Of a DNA stretch of 12,619 nt, positions 5,548 to 12,619 are shown piece by piece (within the stretch, counting starts at the first letter, position 1; each line of letters starts with the position of its first letter). The position numbers and the translations under genes are program-made. The stretch is from assembly GCA_905480085.1 (NCBI GenBank), contig CAJQPD010000114.1, forward strand, positions 1 through 12,619. Direction: 5' to 3'. The notes under the pieces were generated by a model. That model was not told where the DNA came from. It searched no databases and saw only the letters and a list, made by a program, of their open reading frames with translations. Source of the stretch: an uncultured Acidimicrobiia bacterium (GTDB lineage Bacteria; Actinomycetota; Acidimicrobiia; Spongiisociales; JAENVV01).

Positions 5548-8500
5548 GTGTACCTCAAGTCTCTGAAAATAACGGGGTTCAAGTCGTTCGCCGATCGAAC
5601 GCGCATTGAGTTCGAGCCCGGTGTGACGGTGATTGTCGGACCGAACGGCTCGGGAAAGTCGAATGTGGTCGACGCCGTCGCCTGGGTGATGGGTACGCAG
5701 TCGACCAAAAACCTGCGAACCGAAAAGATGGAGGACGTCATCTTTGCCGGTACGGCAATGCGCCCGTCACTTGGCAGGGCCGAAGTGTCTCTCACTTTCG
5801 ACAACGAATCGCGTCAGCTCCCGTTGGATCTGGCTGAAGTGACCGTGACCCGGCGGTTGTATCGCGACGGCTCGTCCGATTACGAGATCAACGGGGTTAC
5901 TTGTCGACTCCTCGATGTCCAGGAAATGTTGGCTGATTCTGGGGTTGGCCGCCATCAGCACGTGATCGTCGGACAGGGGCAACTTGACGCAGTCCTCAAT
6001 GCCAAGGCTGAGGATCACCGGGCCATCATCGAGGAAGCAGCCGGCATTCTCAAACACCGCCAGCGCAAGGATCGTTCGATTCGACGCTTGGAACGGACCG
6101 ACGCAGACGTTCTTCGGCTCAATGACATCCTCAAGGAACTCAAGCGCCAGATTCGACCGTTGAAGCGACAGGCGGAGGACGCCGATCGTTTTGAGGGTGT
6201 TCGATCTGAAATCCAGGGCCTCCGCCTCTTCCTCGGTGGCGAAACCCTGCGCAAGATCAGTCATCGCATCGCCGGGGCCGAAACAGAGGAGTCGACCAGG
6301 ACCAACTCGCTGGCGTTGACTCAGAGAGAGCTCGACCAGACCGAACGTTCGCTCGAGCCCCTGGCGGATGCGGCTGGAGAAGCCGGCCGGGCCCTGGACC
6401 GCGATACGGCTGCCGCCGCTCGGTTGGAGACCACGGCGGAGCGACTACGTTCGACGTCGACGCTCGCCGCCGAACGCGGTCGAAGCTTGTCGGCACGGCT
6501 TGAGGGAGCCGGTGAGCGACGAGGCGATCTTCTAGCCGAAGCCGAGGAGTTGAAGATCAACCTCGCCCTGTCGATTGAGGATCAAGCAACGGCAGCCGAG
6601 GCCGCTGAGCGGGCGGCGCGGATTCTGGCCGCTTTGGAGGACGAAGAGCGTTCCCTGGCTGAACAGGAAGCTATGCCGGCTGAGGGCGCCATTGCCATTG
6701 TGCGCGGGGACCTGCGGTCAGGGCAAGCTGCCAACGACCGCGATCGACGCGAACGCGACCAGATAACCAAACGGCTCGATGGGCTGGTAGCCCAGGTCGA
6801 CCGGGAAACTGCCGAGATCGACCGGGCCAACGAAGACATACTCGCATTGGATGTTGAGCAGGGCCTGGCCCAGTCAGAACATGAGGTGGCTGGCCGGGCG
6901 CATACGGTGGAGGCCGACCGTTTTGCGGCTACCGAGGCCGATGTCAAGACCGCTGAACTCACATTGGCGTCTGCCGCCGCCCGGGTTGATGCCCTCGAAG
7001 GAGCCGTCGCCGGTCTGGCCGACCCCGCTGCCAGACAGCGAGCCGAAATAGCTGAACAGGTGACGGGTCCGATCGCTCAAGCTCTCGACATCCCTGCCGA
7101 GCTTGCGGCAGCGGTGGATGCCGCCCTCGGGCTATGGGCAGACGCGCTGACGGTGACTTCTCCGTCGGACCTTGGTGCTCTCGTCGGAGATTTGAAATCC
7201 GAGGGTTTTGGCGGGGTACCGATGGTTACTCATACCCAGGGCGGGTCGTCGATCGCCGGCGAAGTTGCTGAGACCTGGGGATTACAGACATTGATCGATG
7301 CCCTTGGGCCGAATGCCGATCGGGATCTCGCCGATACTCTGCTTGGTGATGTGGTCCTGGCAGAGGGATGGTCTTCGGGCTGGGAAATCGTTCAACGCCA
7401 TCCACTGGTTCGGGTGGTGACCCCGGAAGGTGATCTCATCACGTCTTATGGGATCCGGATTGCCAATCCCGATGGGGCGACCCCGGCGATGTTGGAGGTT
7501 GCCCTGGTGGGGCTCGAACGGGCCGAGCAGGACGCGGCCAGAGCCAGGAGCAGGTACCTAACGGCCAAGCGGGAATACGAGCAATCCAAAGCCAACGAGG
7601 AGCAAGCCAGGTCCGGCCTCGAACGCATCGAGGCCCGTCTGTCGGGTACGACCGAGGCGCTCGGCCGGTTGACGAGGTCGCGGGTTGGTCTCATCGAAGA
7701 GATCGCTCGCCTGGAAGGCCGCCGTACGGCGATTGCCGAGTCGGCTTCCGAGCGAGAAGAGCAGATCGCCCGGTTGGAGCAGCGCCTGGCCGCCCTGGAA
7801 GGCGAGGAAGCGGAACGTCAAAAAGCGTGGGAGGCACTGGCGGAGCGTCGCCGGGAGGTGGCCCACCGCCGAGATGAGGCAAAGGTCGCCGCCCAAGAAT
7901 CCGCTTCCACTCATGGCGCCATCATTGAGCGGCGAGCCATGTTGCAGCGTCGACTTGACGAGGTCTCGACCGAGTCGACCGAGTTGGAAGCCAACCCGGT
8001 CGACCCGACAGAGATCAAACATTTGGAGCGGATTGACGCCCAGGCTCGCCAGGCTCTTGACATCGTTCGTCAGCACATTTCCACGCTCCGGGTCCGGCAG
8101 GTGAAGTTGCGAGAAGAAGCTGGTGAAGCCGGCCGAAAGCTGCGTGACACTCGGAACCGCCGCGATGAACTTCAGCGGACGATCGGCACGAACAAGGAGA
8201 GTCTCTCGAAGCTGGGTATTGAGCTCGCCGAATTGCGAGTCCGTTTGGAAGCGACTGCCGAAGGTTTGCGCAGGGACGCCGATGCCAACGAGGAACAAGC
8301 TCTCGCCGCCCCTCGCCCGGAGCTGGCTGAACATATCGACATGCGTGAACGGCTCAACGAGCTTGAAAGTGAACTGCGTCGGATGGGTCCAATCAATCCA
8401 CTCGCGGCAGCCGAATACCGCGAACTGAACGAGCGGTACGAGTTCATGCAAGTCCAGCTCGACGACCTTGAGCAGGCCCGGAATGAGCTGAGAGCAGTCA

Positions 8501-9000
8501 TCCGGGCGGTTGATGAGCAAATCATGGAGCTCTTCACCGAGGCGTTCCATCAGGTTGCCCGGTTTTACGAAGAGCACTTCTCGATTCTGTTCCCTGGAGG
8601 TCGGGGTCAATTGATCCTGACCGATCCCGAAAACCCGCTTCTGACCGGCGTCGACATCAAAGCGCAACCCCTCGGCAAGAAGGTCAGTCGTCTTCAGTTG
8701 CTGTCTGGTGGCGAGCGGTCGTTGGCCGCTCTGGCTTTCCTGTTTGCGGTGTTCAAAGCCCGGCCCAGTCCGTTCTATATCATGGACGAGGTCGAGGCTG
8801 CTCTCGATGATGCCAATCTTCACCGCTTTCTGGACCTGGTTGAGAACTTCCGTGAGTCTGCCCAGCTCATGATCGTCACCCATCAGCAACAGACGATGGA
8901 GTGTGCCGACATCCTGTATGGGGTCACCATGGAACCGGGCGGATCCTCAAAGGTCATCGCCAAGAAGATGAGCGGTCAACTGGCCTTTGAAGACGCCTAA
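5548..9000 (+). CDS. smc: Chromosome segregation protein Smc (condensin ATPase)
   Basis: Smc dimerises through its hinge and, with ScpA and ScpB, forms the bacterial condensin that organises and separates chromosomes. The 1150-residue product has the N-terminal head with Walker A GPNGSGKS (31-38), followed by the conserved KMEDVIFAG and HVIVGQGQLDAVL stretches. Long Glu/Arg/Ala-rich coiled coil runs from about 165 to 500, the hinge covers about 505-650, and the return coil about 650-990. The C-terminal head has the ABC signature LLSGGERSLAALAF (about 1051-1064) and Walker B FYIMDEVEAALDD (1076-1088, catalytic E1081). The hinge is odd: the glycine-rich end motif is largely missing (see findings). 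The start is GTG, with AGGGA nine bases upstream; it gives the family N-terminus MYLKSLKITGFKSF. A 65-bp gap separates it from mutM, the largest in the run, and ftsY follows after three bases. Confidence 0.97.
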   Translation: MYLKSLKITGFKSFADRTRIEFEPGVTVIVGPNGSGKSNVVDAVAWVMGTQSTKNLRTEKMEDVIFAGTAMRPSLGRAEVSLTFDNESRQLPLDLAEVTVTRRLYRDGSSDYEINGVTCRLLDVQEMLADSGVGRHQHVIVGQGQLDAVLNAKAEDHRAIIEEAAGILKHRQRKDRSIRRLERTDADVLRLNDILKELKRQIRPLKRQAEDADRFEGVRSEIQGLRLFLGGETLRKISHRIAGAETEESTRTNSLALTQRELDQTERSLEPLADAAGEAGRALDRDTAAAARLETTAERLRSTSTLAAERGRSLSARLEGAGERRGDLLAEAEELKINLALSIEDQATAAEAAERAARILAALEDEERSLAEQEAMPAEGAIAIVRGDLRSGQAANDRDRRERDQITKRLDGLVAQVDRETAEIDRANEDILALDVEQGLAQSEHEVAGRAHTVEADRFAATEADVKTAELTLASAAARVDALEGAVAGLADPAARQRAEIAEQVTGPIAQALDIPAELAAAVDAALGLWADALTVTSPSDLGALVGDLKSEGFGGVPMVTHTQGGSSIAGEVAETWGLQTLIDALGPNADRDLADTLLGDVVLAEGWSSGWEIVQRHPLVRVVTPEGDLITSYGIRIANPDGATPAMLEVALVGLERAEQDAARARSRYLTAKREYEQSKANEEQARSGLERIEARLSGTTEALGRLTRSRVGLIEEIARLEGRRTAIAESASEREEQIARLEQRLAALEGEEAERQKAWEALAERRREVAHRRDEAKVAAQESASTHGAIIERRAMLQRRLDEVSTESTELEANPVDPTEIKHLERIDAQARQALDIVRQHISTLRVRQVKLREEAGEAGRKLRDTRNRRDELQRTIGTNKESLSKLGIELAELRVRLEATAEGLRRDADANEEQALAAPRPELAEHIDMRERLNELESELRRMGPINPLAAAEYRELNERYEFMQVQLDDLEQARNELRAVIRAVDEQIMELFTEAFHQVARFYEEHFSILFPGGRGQLILTDPENPLLTGVDIKAQPLGKKVSRLQLLSGGERSLAALAFLFAVFKARPSPFYIMDEVEAALDDANLHRFLDLVENFRESAQLMIVTHQQQTMECADILYGVTMEPGGSSKVIAKKMSGQLAFEDA

Positions 9001-9003
9001 CGT

Positions 9004-10029
9004 ATGGTTGTGGACACAACCCTGATCATCATTCTGGTGGTTGCGGCCGTTCTTGTCATCGGCGGTGGACTTTTCTACACGTTGCGACACCGCCGCACCA
9101 ACATCGGATCGATTGACGAGAAGGCGCCCACCCAGAAAGCGGCCGCCCCTGCCTCCCTGGCCGATCGGCTCGCCAGGACCCGTACAACCCTTGGTGGCAA
9201 GCTGCGTGAAGTACTTGGATCCACGACCGGAGACATGTATGAAGGCCTTGAAGAAGCGCTGATCGCCGCCGACCTCGGGGTCGCCACCGCGACGAGCATC
9301 GTTGACAAGGTCAGGCGAAGCAACCCCGACACTCCTGACGACGTCCGGGCCGCGCTCCGGGCCGAGCTGTTGTCAACCTTGCAGGGTCAAGACCGCTCGA
9401 TTAGGCAAGTCAACCAGCCATCGGTGATCGTGGTGGTTGGAGTAAACGGCGTTGGCAAGACGACGACCATCGCCAAATTGGCTGCCCGACTGCGCGAAGA
9501 AGGCACTGAAGCGATCCTCGGGGCGGCCGACACGTTTAGAGCGGCCGCTGACACGCAGCTTCGCACGTGGGCGAACAGGGTCGGGGTTGAAATCATTACG
9601 GCTGCCTCCGGATCCGATCCCGCTTCAGTGGCCCACGATGCCTATCAGGCGGCCAAAGCCCGCGGTAAGGGGGCTGTGATTGTGGATACCGCTGGACGAC
9701 TTCACTCGAAGACCAACCTCATGGCTGAACTGACCAAGATCGTTCGTGTCCTCGAAAGAGAGTCGGGGACGATCGATGAGGTCCTTCTCGTTCTCGACGC
9801 CACCACCGGTCAAAACGGCCTGGCTCAAACCAAACAATTCACCGATGCTGTCGGGGTCACGGGTATTGTTCTTACCAAGATGGATGGCACGGCCAAAGGC
9901 GGCATCGCCATTGCAGTCGAGAAAGAATTGGGGATCCCTGTGAAATTTATTGGAGTCGGTGAGGGTGTTGCCGATCTTGTCCGGTTCGACCCTGAGGCGT
10001 TTGTGGATGCCCTGTTGGCTGACGCCTGA
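9004..10029 (+). CDS. ftsY: Signal recognition particle receptor FtsY
   Basis: FtsY is the membrane-side GTPase that docks Ffh-bound ribosomes at the Sec translocon. The 341-residue protein starts with a hydrophobic segment (about residues 5-27) followed by RHRR, so it is probably an N-terminally anchored form, as is usual in actinobacteria, in place of the long acidic A domain of E. coli FtsY. The N domain spans about 52-130. The G domain has G1 GVNGVGKT (146-153), DTFRAAADTQL (from 176), G3 DTAGR (228-232), and G4 TKMDGTAKGG (from 291). The closing GVGEGVADLVRFDP is characteristic of FtsY. The start ATG lies three bases after the smc stop; only a weak purine stretch precedes it. Its TGA overlaps the cdd ATG by one base. 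Assignment is secure, and the choice of FtsY over Ffh rests on the membrane anchor and lack of an M domain. Confidence 0.96.
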   Translation: MVVDTTLIIILVVAAVLVIGGGLFYTLRHRRTNIGSIDEKAPTQKAAAPASLADRLARTRTTLGGKLREVLGSTTGDMYEGLEEALIAADLGVATATSIVDKVRRSNPDTPDDVRAALRAELLSTLQGQDRSIRQVNQPSVIVVVGVNGVGKTTTIAKLAARLREEGTEAILGAADTFRAAADTQLRTWANRVGVEIITAASGSDPASVAHDAYQAAKARGKGAVIVDTAGRLHSKTNLMAELTKIVRVLERESGTIDEVLLVLDATTGQNGLAQTKQFTDAVGVTGIVLTKMDGTAKGGIAIAVEKELGIPVKFIGVGEGVADLVRFDPEAFVDALLADA

Positions 10030-10442
10030 TGCACGTCGAAAACGACGCCGTTCTCGTTGCAGCAGCCCGCCGAGCAGCAGAGAACGCCTATGCGCCGTAT
10101 TCAAAGTTCCGGGTTGGGGCAGCGATCCTCACAGCAGCCGGGGAGATTGTCACCGGCTGTAATGTCGAGAACGCCGCCTACGGAAGCTCTATTTGTGCCG
10201 AGGTAACCGCCATCGTCACTGGGGTCTCGCAGGGGGCTCGCTCGATGAGCGCGATTGCGGTGGCCTGTCTTGATGCCGATTCTCTCGACGGCGCCTACCC
10301 GTGTGGAAACTGCCGTCAGATCATCAACGAGTTTGGAATCACTCGAATCATTGTGACGACTGCGGTTGGTGAGAGTCGTTCGCACACCAATACAGAGCTG
10401 CTTCCGTACGGTTTCTTTCTCAATCCCGAGTCGGATGATTGA
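10029..10442 (+). CDS. cdd: Cytidine deaminase (tetrameric, three-cysteine zinc type)
   Basis: Cytidine deaminase hydrolyses cytidine and deoxycytidine to uridine and deoxyuridine for pyrimidine salvage. The 137-residue product is of the short tetrameric class. Visible marks are YAPYSKFRVGAA (21-32), ribose-binding GCNVENAAYG (N45, E47), the zinc and proton-shuttle motif ICAE (C56, E58), and PCGNCRQ (C92, C95). The residue after CAE is Val59, where many relatives have Arg (see findings), and the C-terminus ends LLPYGFFL in place of the usual LLP-x-x-F. N45 and E47 argue for a nucleoside deaminase over a blasticidin S deaminase. The start overlaps the ftsY stop by one base (TGATG). It is the last gene of the plus-strand run and is followed by a strong terminator. 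A deoA gene lies about 2 kb away on the other strand. Confidence 0.92.
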   Translation: MHVENDAVLVAAARRAAENAYAPYSKFRVGAAILTAAGEIVTGCNVENAAYGSSICAEVTAIVTGVSQGARSMSAIAVACLDADSLDGAYPCGNCRQIINEFGITRIIVTTAVGESRSHTNTELLPYGFFLNPESDD

Positions 10443-10465
10443 GCGGGTCGTCTCCTTTGGTGACC

Positions 10466-10511
10466 AATCAAGAAAAGCGGCGGGCCGACAGACCGCCGCT
10501 TTCTTGATTTT
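10466..10511. terminator. Strong hairpin terminator between convergent cdd and etfA
   Basis: The left arm at 10466-10483 (AATCAAGAAAAGCGGCGG) pairs with 10493-10509 (CCGCCGCTTTCTTGATT) over 17 base pairs, with one bulged A at about 10473 and a nine-base loop at 10484-10492. On the plus strand the upper stem is GC-rich, and the lower 3' arm plus two following T's provide a T-rich tail. On the minus strand the 3' arm reads TTTTCTTGATT, so the same element could stop etfA transcription. It is the only notable feature in the 88-bp gap between the two stop codons. Confidence 0.85.
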
Positions 10512-10530
10512 GCATCGGGTGTTCTCGTGG

Positions 10531-11478
10531 TTATCGGTTTTCCAAAGCCTCGATCAGTTTGGGAAGGACCTGGTGGACGTCGCCGACGATTCCCAGATCC
10601 GCCACGGCAAAAATGGGAGCTTCTTCGTCCTTGTTGATGGCGATAATCAACTTTGAGTCTTTCATGCCGACGAGATGTTGCATGGCGCCCGACAGGCCGC
10701 AGGCGATGTATACATCAGGTTTGACCGTCTTACCCGTCTGTCCAACCTGCTTGGAGTAGGGCACCCAGCCGGCATCCACAATGGCTCTGGTGGCTCCGGT
10801 GGCGGCCTTTAGTGGGGCGGCCAGTTTCTCGACCAACTCAAAGCCTTCGACGCTTCCCAGTCCGCGTCCGCCGGCCACGATGACTGCCGCCTCCTCGAGT
10901 TTGGGCCCTTCGGTCTCTTCGACAAATGACCCGGTGACGCGGGCAGAACCCGCATGCCCGGCGTCGGGCAGTGGTACGGCGGTCACGGTTGGAGCGCCCC
11001 CGCCAGATGGCTCGGCAGGGAATGACTTCGGTCGGATGAGTACCAGGTGCGGACCGGGGCCTTCGAACATCGTGGTCACGAGTTGGCTACCGCCGAAGAT
11101 CTCGGTCGTTACTCCAACCGATCCATCGAGCGACACATCAATGCCGTTCGAGATCATTGTGCGGTCTAGCCGGGTTGATAGTCGACCGGCCACATCTCGG
11201 TCTGTATACGTCTGGCCGAACAGGATCGCATCGGGATTGTGCTGGCCAACCAGGTCTGCAATGGCGGCGGCCGCCGCCGCAGTTCCGGTCGACCCCTCGG
11301 ACGGGACAAGATGAAAGACATCGGTTGCTCCAAATTCGCCAAGGGTGGCGAATGCGGCATCCGAACCCTTCCCGAAATAGAGAACGGTGGTCGCACCGTC
11401 CGCTCGCGTTTTGGACAGAATCTCGAGCCCGACCACGGCCGGGGCGCCGGAAACTTCTTCGATGAAAATCCAGGCCAT
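10531..11478 (-). CDS. etfA: Electron transfer flavoprotein subunit alpha
   Basis: EtfA is the FAD-binding subunit of the ETF heterodimer, which takes electrons from acyl-CoA and other dehydrogenases and passes them to the quinone pool. The 315-residue product has an N-terminal half of the ETF alpha/beta fold (1-190, with [16 protein letters not shown] at about 89-104). The C-terminal FAD domain (about 196-315) carries GGRGLGS (203-209), [13 protein letters not shown] (242-254), GLSGAMQHL (261-269) and [10 protein letters not shown] (281-290), followed by ADLGIVGD, the family signature. The ATG is two bases after the etfB stop (TAG TC ATG), with AAGGTG nine bases upstream, so the pair is translationally coupled. 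The spacing and motifs fit the housekeeping ETF of fatty acid oxidation. I see nothing that points to a bifurcating type, although sequence motifs alone do not exclude it. Confidence 0.95.
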   Translation of the reverse strand: MAWIFIEEVSGAPAVVGLEILSKTRADGATTVLYFGKGSDAAFATLGEFGATDVFHLVPSEGSTGTAAAAAAIADLVGQHNPDAILFGQTYTDRDVAGRLSTRLDRTMISNGIDVSLDGSVGVTTEIFGGSQLVTTMFEGPGPHLVLIRPKSFPAEPSGGGAPTVTAVPLPDAGHAGSARVTGSFVEETEGPKLEEAAVIVAGGRGLGSVEGFELVEKLAAPLKAATGATRAIVDAGWVPYSKQVGQTGKTVKPDVYIACGLSGAMQHLVGMKDSKLIIAINKDEEAPIFAVADLGIVGDVHQVLPKLIEALENR

Positions 11479-11480
11479 GA

Positions 11481-12239
11481 CTAAATCACCTTCGCTTGTT
11501 CGAGCATCGCAATGATCTTCTCGTGACCGGTACCTTCATCGATCACGACCTGGCCGCCCGAACGGGATGGCGCAGGTACCACGAGAGCGATTCGCTGGTT
11601 GACAGTCACCGTGACGCCGAGGTCGGCGGCGGTCTTGGTCTCGACCGGCTTCTTCTTGGCGTCCATGATTCCTTTGAAGGTCGGATAGCGCGGTTCGACG
11701 ACGCCCGCCGTTACGGAAACCAGGACCGGGGTAGGGGCTTCAATCGTGTCGTATCCGGTCGCCGTTTGACGGTTGATCCGGACCGTCGAGCCTTCCACAT
11801 CGATTTTCTTGGCATACGTGAGAGCCGGAACGCCGAGAAGTTCGGCAATTTGCTGGGGCACGACGCCCGAGTAACCGTCGGTTGACTCCGTCCCGGCAAT
11901 GACGATGTCGAAGGACTCCGGTGCCATGGCCGCGGCGAGAATCTTGGCAGTGGTCAGTGAGTCGGAGCCCTTAAGTGTTTCATCGTCGACGAGGATCGCA
12001 CCGTCGGCTCCCATCGCTAGGGCTTGGCGGATGCCGTTGAGATTTCCCGACGGGCCCATCGATACGAGCGTGACCGTACCTTCTGTTTCGCCCGCGATTT
12101 GGAGCCCAACCTCTACGCCGTACCGGTCGGTGTCGTCGAGGACCTGTTCGGTCGGTCGCACCAGGTTGTGGGTGGTCGGGTCCAATTGATACGGGGAGGC
12201 CGGGTCGGGGATCTGCTTCACGCAAACTGCGATCTTCAT
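11481..12239 (-). CDS. etfB: Electron transfer flavoprotein subunit beta
   Basis: EtfB binds AMP and pairs with EtfA; its surface loop recognises partner dehydrogenases. The 252-residue product starts MKIAVCVKQIPDP and has the usual family length. The motif ESTDGYSGVVPQQIAELLG (from 118) contributes to nucleotide binding, and the segment EPRYPTFKGIMDAKKKP (182-198) corresponds to the partner-recognition loop. The ATG at 12239 has an ideal ribosome binding site (AAGGAG, five-base spacer) on the minus strand. The order etfB-etfA is standard. The 143 bp upstream hold a possible promoter; alternatively the genes could be read through from deoA. A classical housekeeping ETF is the likeliest role, serving acyl-CoA dehydrogenases encoded elsewhere. 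Confidence 0.95.
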   Translation of the reverse strand: MKIAVCVKQIPDPASPYQLDPTTHNLVRPTEQVLDDTDRYGVEVGLQIAGETEGTVTLVSMGPSGNLNGIRQALAMGADGAILVDDETLKGSDSLTTAKILAAAMAPESFDIVIAGTESTDGYSGVVPQQIAELLGVPALTYAKKIDVEGSTVRINRQTATGYDTIEAPTPVLVSVTAGVVEPRYPTFKGIMDAKKKPVETKTAADLGVTVTVNQRIALVVPAPSRSGGQVVIDEGTGHEKIIAMLEQAKVI

Positions 12240-12244
12240 ACGAG

Positions 12245-12250
12245 CTCCTT
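12245..12250 (-). promoter_or_regulatory. Shine-Dalgarno site for etfB
   Basis: On the minus strand AAGGAG lies five bases before the etfB ATG. It is one of the best-matched ribosome binding sites in the window and fixes the start. Confidence 0.8.
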
Positions 12251-12270
12251 GTAAACGTGTACTGATGATG

Positions 12271-12299
12271 ATGTTAACGGCTGTTCACACTGTTGTGGA
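12271..12299 (-). promoter_or_regulatory. Possible promoter of etfB-etfA
   Basis: On the minus strand TAACAT (12271-12276) fits the actinobacterial TAnnnT form of a -10 box and would place the start of transcription about 24 bases before the etfB ATG. The region expected to hold the -35 (around 12294-12299, TCCACA) is poor. It overlaps an imperfect inverted repeat (12284-12300). This is a weak prediction from pattern only. Confidence 0.3.
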
Positions 12300-12382
12300 A
12301 TCCTGGGTGGGTCCATTACGGTGATTCTGGAATGGTGGTTTCTCGGGTCGGAACGGCTAATCGAGGCCCGGCCGAATGGAAG

Positions 12383-12619
12383 TTACTCGTCGATTCGATC
12401 GATGATTATTTCCTGGTGAGTCGGCGCTTCACCGATCTCCCACGCTTCTCGAAGCAAGGAGAGCGCAGTTTCGACTCGGTCGTGGTCATTGAAAGCCAGC
12501 GTCGCCAGAGGATCGCCCCGTTCAACCGAATCCCCGGTTTTGGCATGGAGCGTGATGCCTACTCCTGGATCTATGAAATCTTCTTTCGTCTCCCGGCCCG
12601 CGCCAAGGCTCATCGCTGC
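12383..12619 (-). CDS. deoA: Thymidine/pyrimidine-nucleoside phosphorylase, C-terminal end (5' end outside window)
   Basis: The enzyme splits thymidine, and in some members uridine, with phosphate to give the free base and (deoxy)ribose-1-phosphate. Only the last 78 residues are present, and the frame stays open to the window edge. They form the C-terminal alpha/beta domain: LGAGRETKEDFIDPGVGI, then HAKTGDSVERGDPLATLAFND, a helix (DRVETALSLLREAW) and a closing strand (HQEIIIDRI). This layout is typical of the DeoA/Pdp family. The catalytic domain is not visible, so thymidine versus broad pyrimidine specificity cannot be decided, and the symbol stands for the family. Its closeness to cdd fits shared pyrimidine salvage. 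It points towards etfB on the same strand, 143 bp away. Confidence 0.88.
   Translation of the reverse strand, partial: AAMSLGAGRETKEDFIDPGVGITLHAKTGDSVERGDPLATLAFNDHDRVETALSLLREAWEIGEAPTHQEIIIDRIDE

Larger units (their letters stand above)
12240..12382. other. Intergenic region between deoA and etfB
   Basis: These 143 bp between the deoA stop and the etfB start carry the etfB ribosome binding site, the candidate -10 box, two CTGTT direct repeats (12281-12285 and 12290-12294) and an imperfect inverted repeat. A weak hairpin (CCATT at 12313 with AATGG at 12331) lacks a T tract. No convincing terminator for deoA and no further coding sequence are seen. Confidence 0.5.

Noticed and set aside
7558..8889. 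Long open frame of 443 codons on the minus strand inside smc
   Set aside because: It lies antisense to conserved Smc coiled coil and head sequence, has no recognisable protein motif, and is explained by codon bias in GC-rich coding DNA.
10781..11314. Plus-strand open frame inside etfA
   Set aside because: It is a Ser/Pro/Ala-rich shadow frame opposite conserved EtfA motifs, with no initiation signal.
12313..12335. Weak hairpin in the deoA-etfB gap as a deoA terminator
   Set aside because: The stem is only about five pairs with a long loop, and no T tract follows on the minus strand.

Overview
The window looks like a chromosomal housekeeping region of a high-GC actinobacterium. A member of Acidimicrobiia or a related deep lineage is my best guess, but the lineage is inferred from protein style only. 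The evidence is the GC-rich coding sequence, GTG starts (rpmF, fpg, smc), an FtsY anchored by an N-terminal membrane segment, and a gene order strongly resembling the mycobacterial recG/rsmD/coaD and sepIVA/yceD/rnc/fpg/smc/ftsY blocks.

Region 1 (1-10442, plus strand) is a nearly gapless run of twelve genes: recG (3' end only), rsmD, coaD, a sepIVA-like coiled-coil gene, yceD (DUF177), rpmF, plsX, rnc, fpg/mutM, smc, ftsY and cdd. Four junctions overlap by one to four bases, and most others are separated by 3-27 bp. The widest gap is 65 bp, before smc. The run looks like one long transcription unit, or a few overlapping ones, serving DNA repair (recG, fpg), ribosome and RNA maturation (rsmD, yceD, rpmF, rnc), CoA and phospholipid precursor synthesis (coaD, plsX), division and chromosome organisation (sepIVA-like, smc), protein targeting (ftsY) and pyrimidine salvage (cdd).

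Region 2 (10443-10530) is a short convergent intergenic space dominated by a strong hairpin terminator that may serve both strands.

Region 3 (10531-12619, minus strand) holds etfB-etfA, the two subunits of an electron transfer flavoprotein. A 143-bp leader with a good ribosome binding site and a possible -10 box precedes them, and further upstream is the 3' end of a pyrimidine/thymidine phosphorylase gene (deoA), cut by the window edge.

No mobile element, CRISPR array, tRNA, rRNA or defence system was found, and I see no clear candidate for an undescribed system. The points most worth a second look are an apparent CTG start codon for plsX, the direct coaD/sepIVA junction (a place that in M. 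tuberculosis, as I recall, is occupied by a large lipid locus), the acidic N-terminal extension of the SepIVA-like protein, a Smc hinge that has lost most of its glycine-rich dimer motif, and a cytidine deaminase lacking the arginine after its zinc-site Cys-Ala-Glu.
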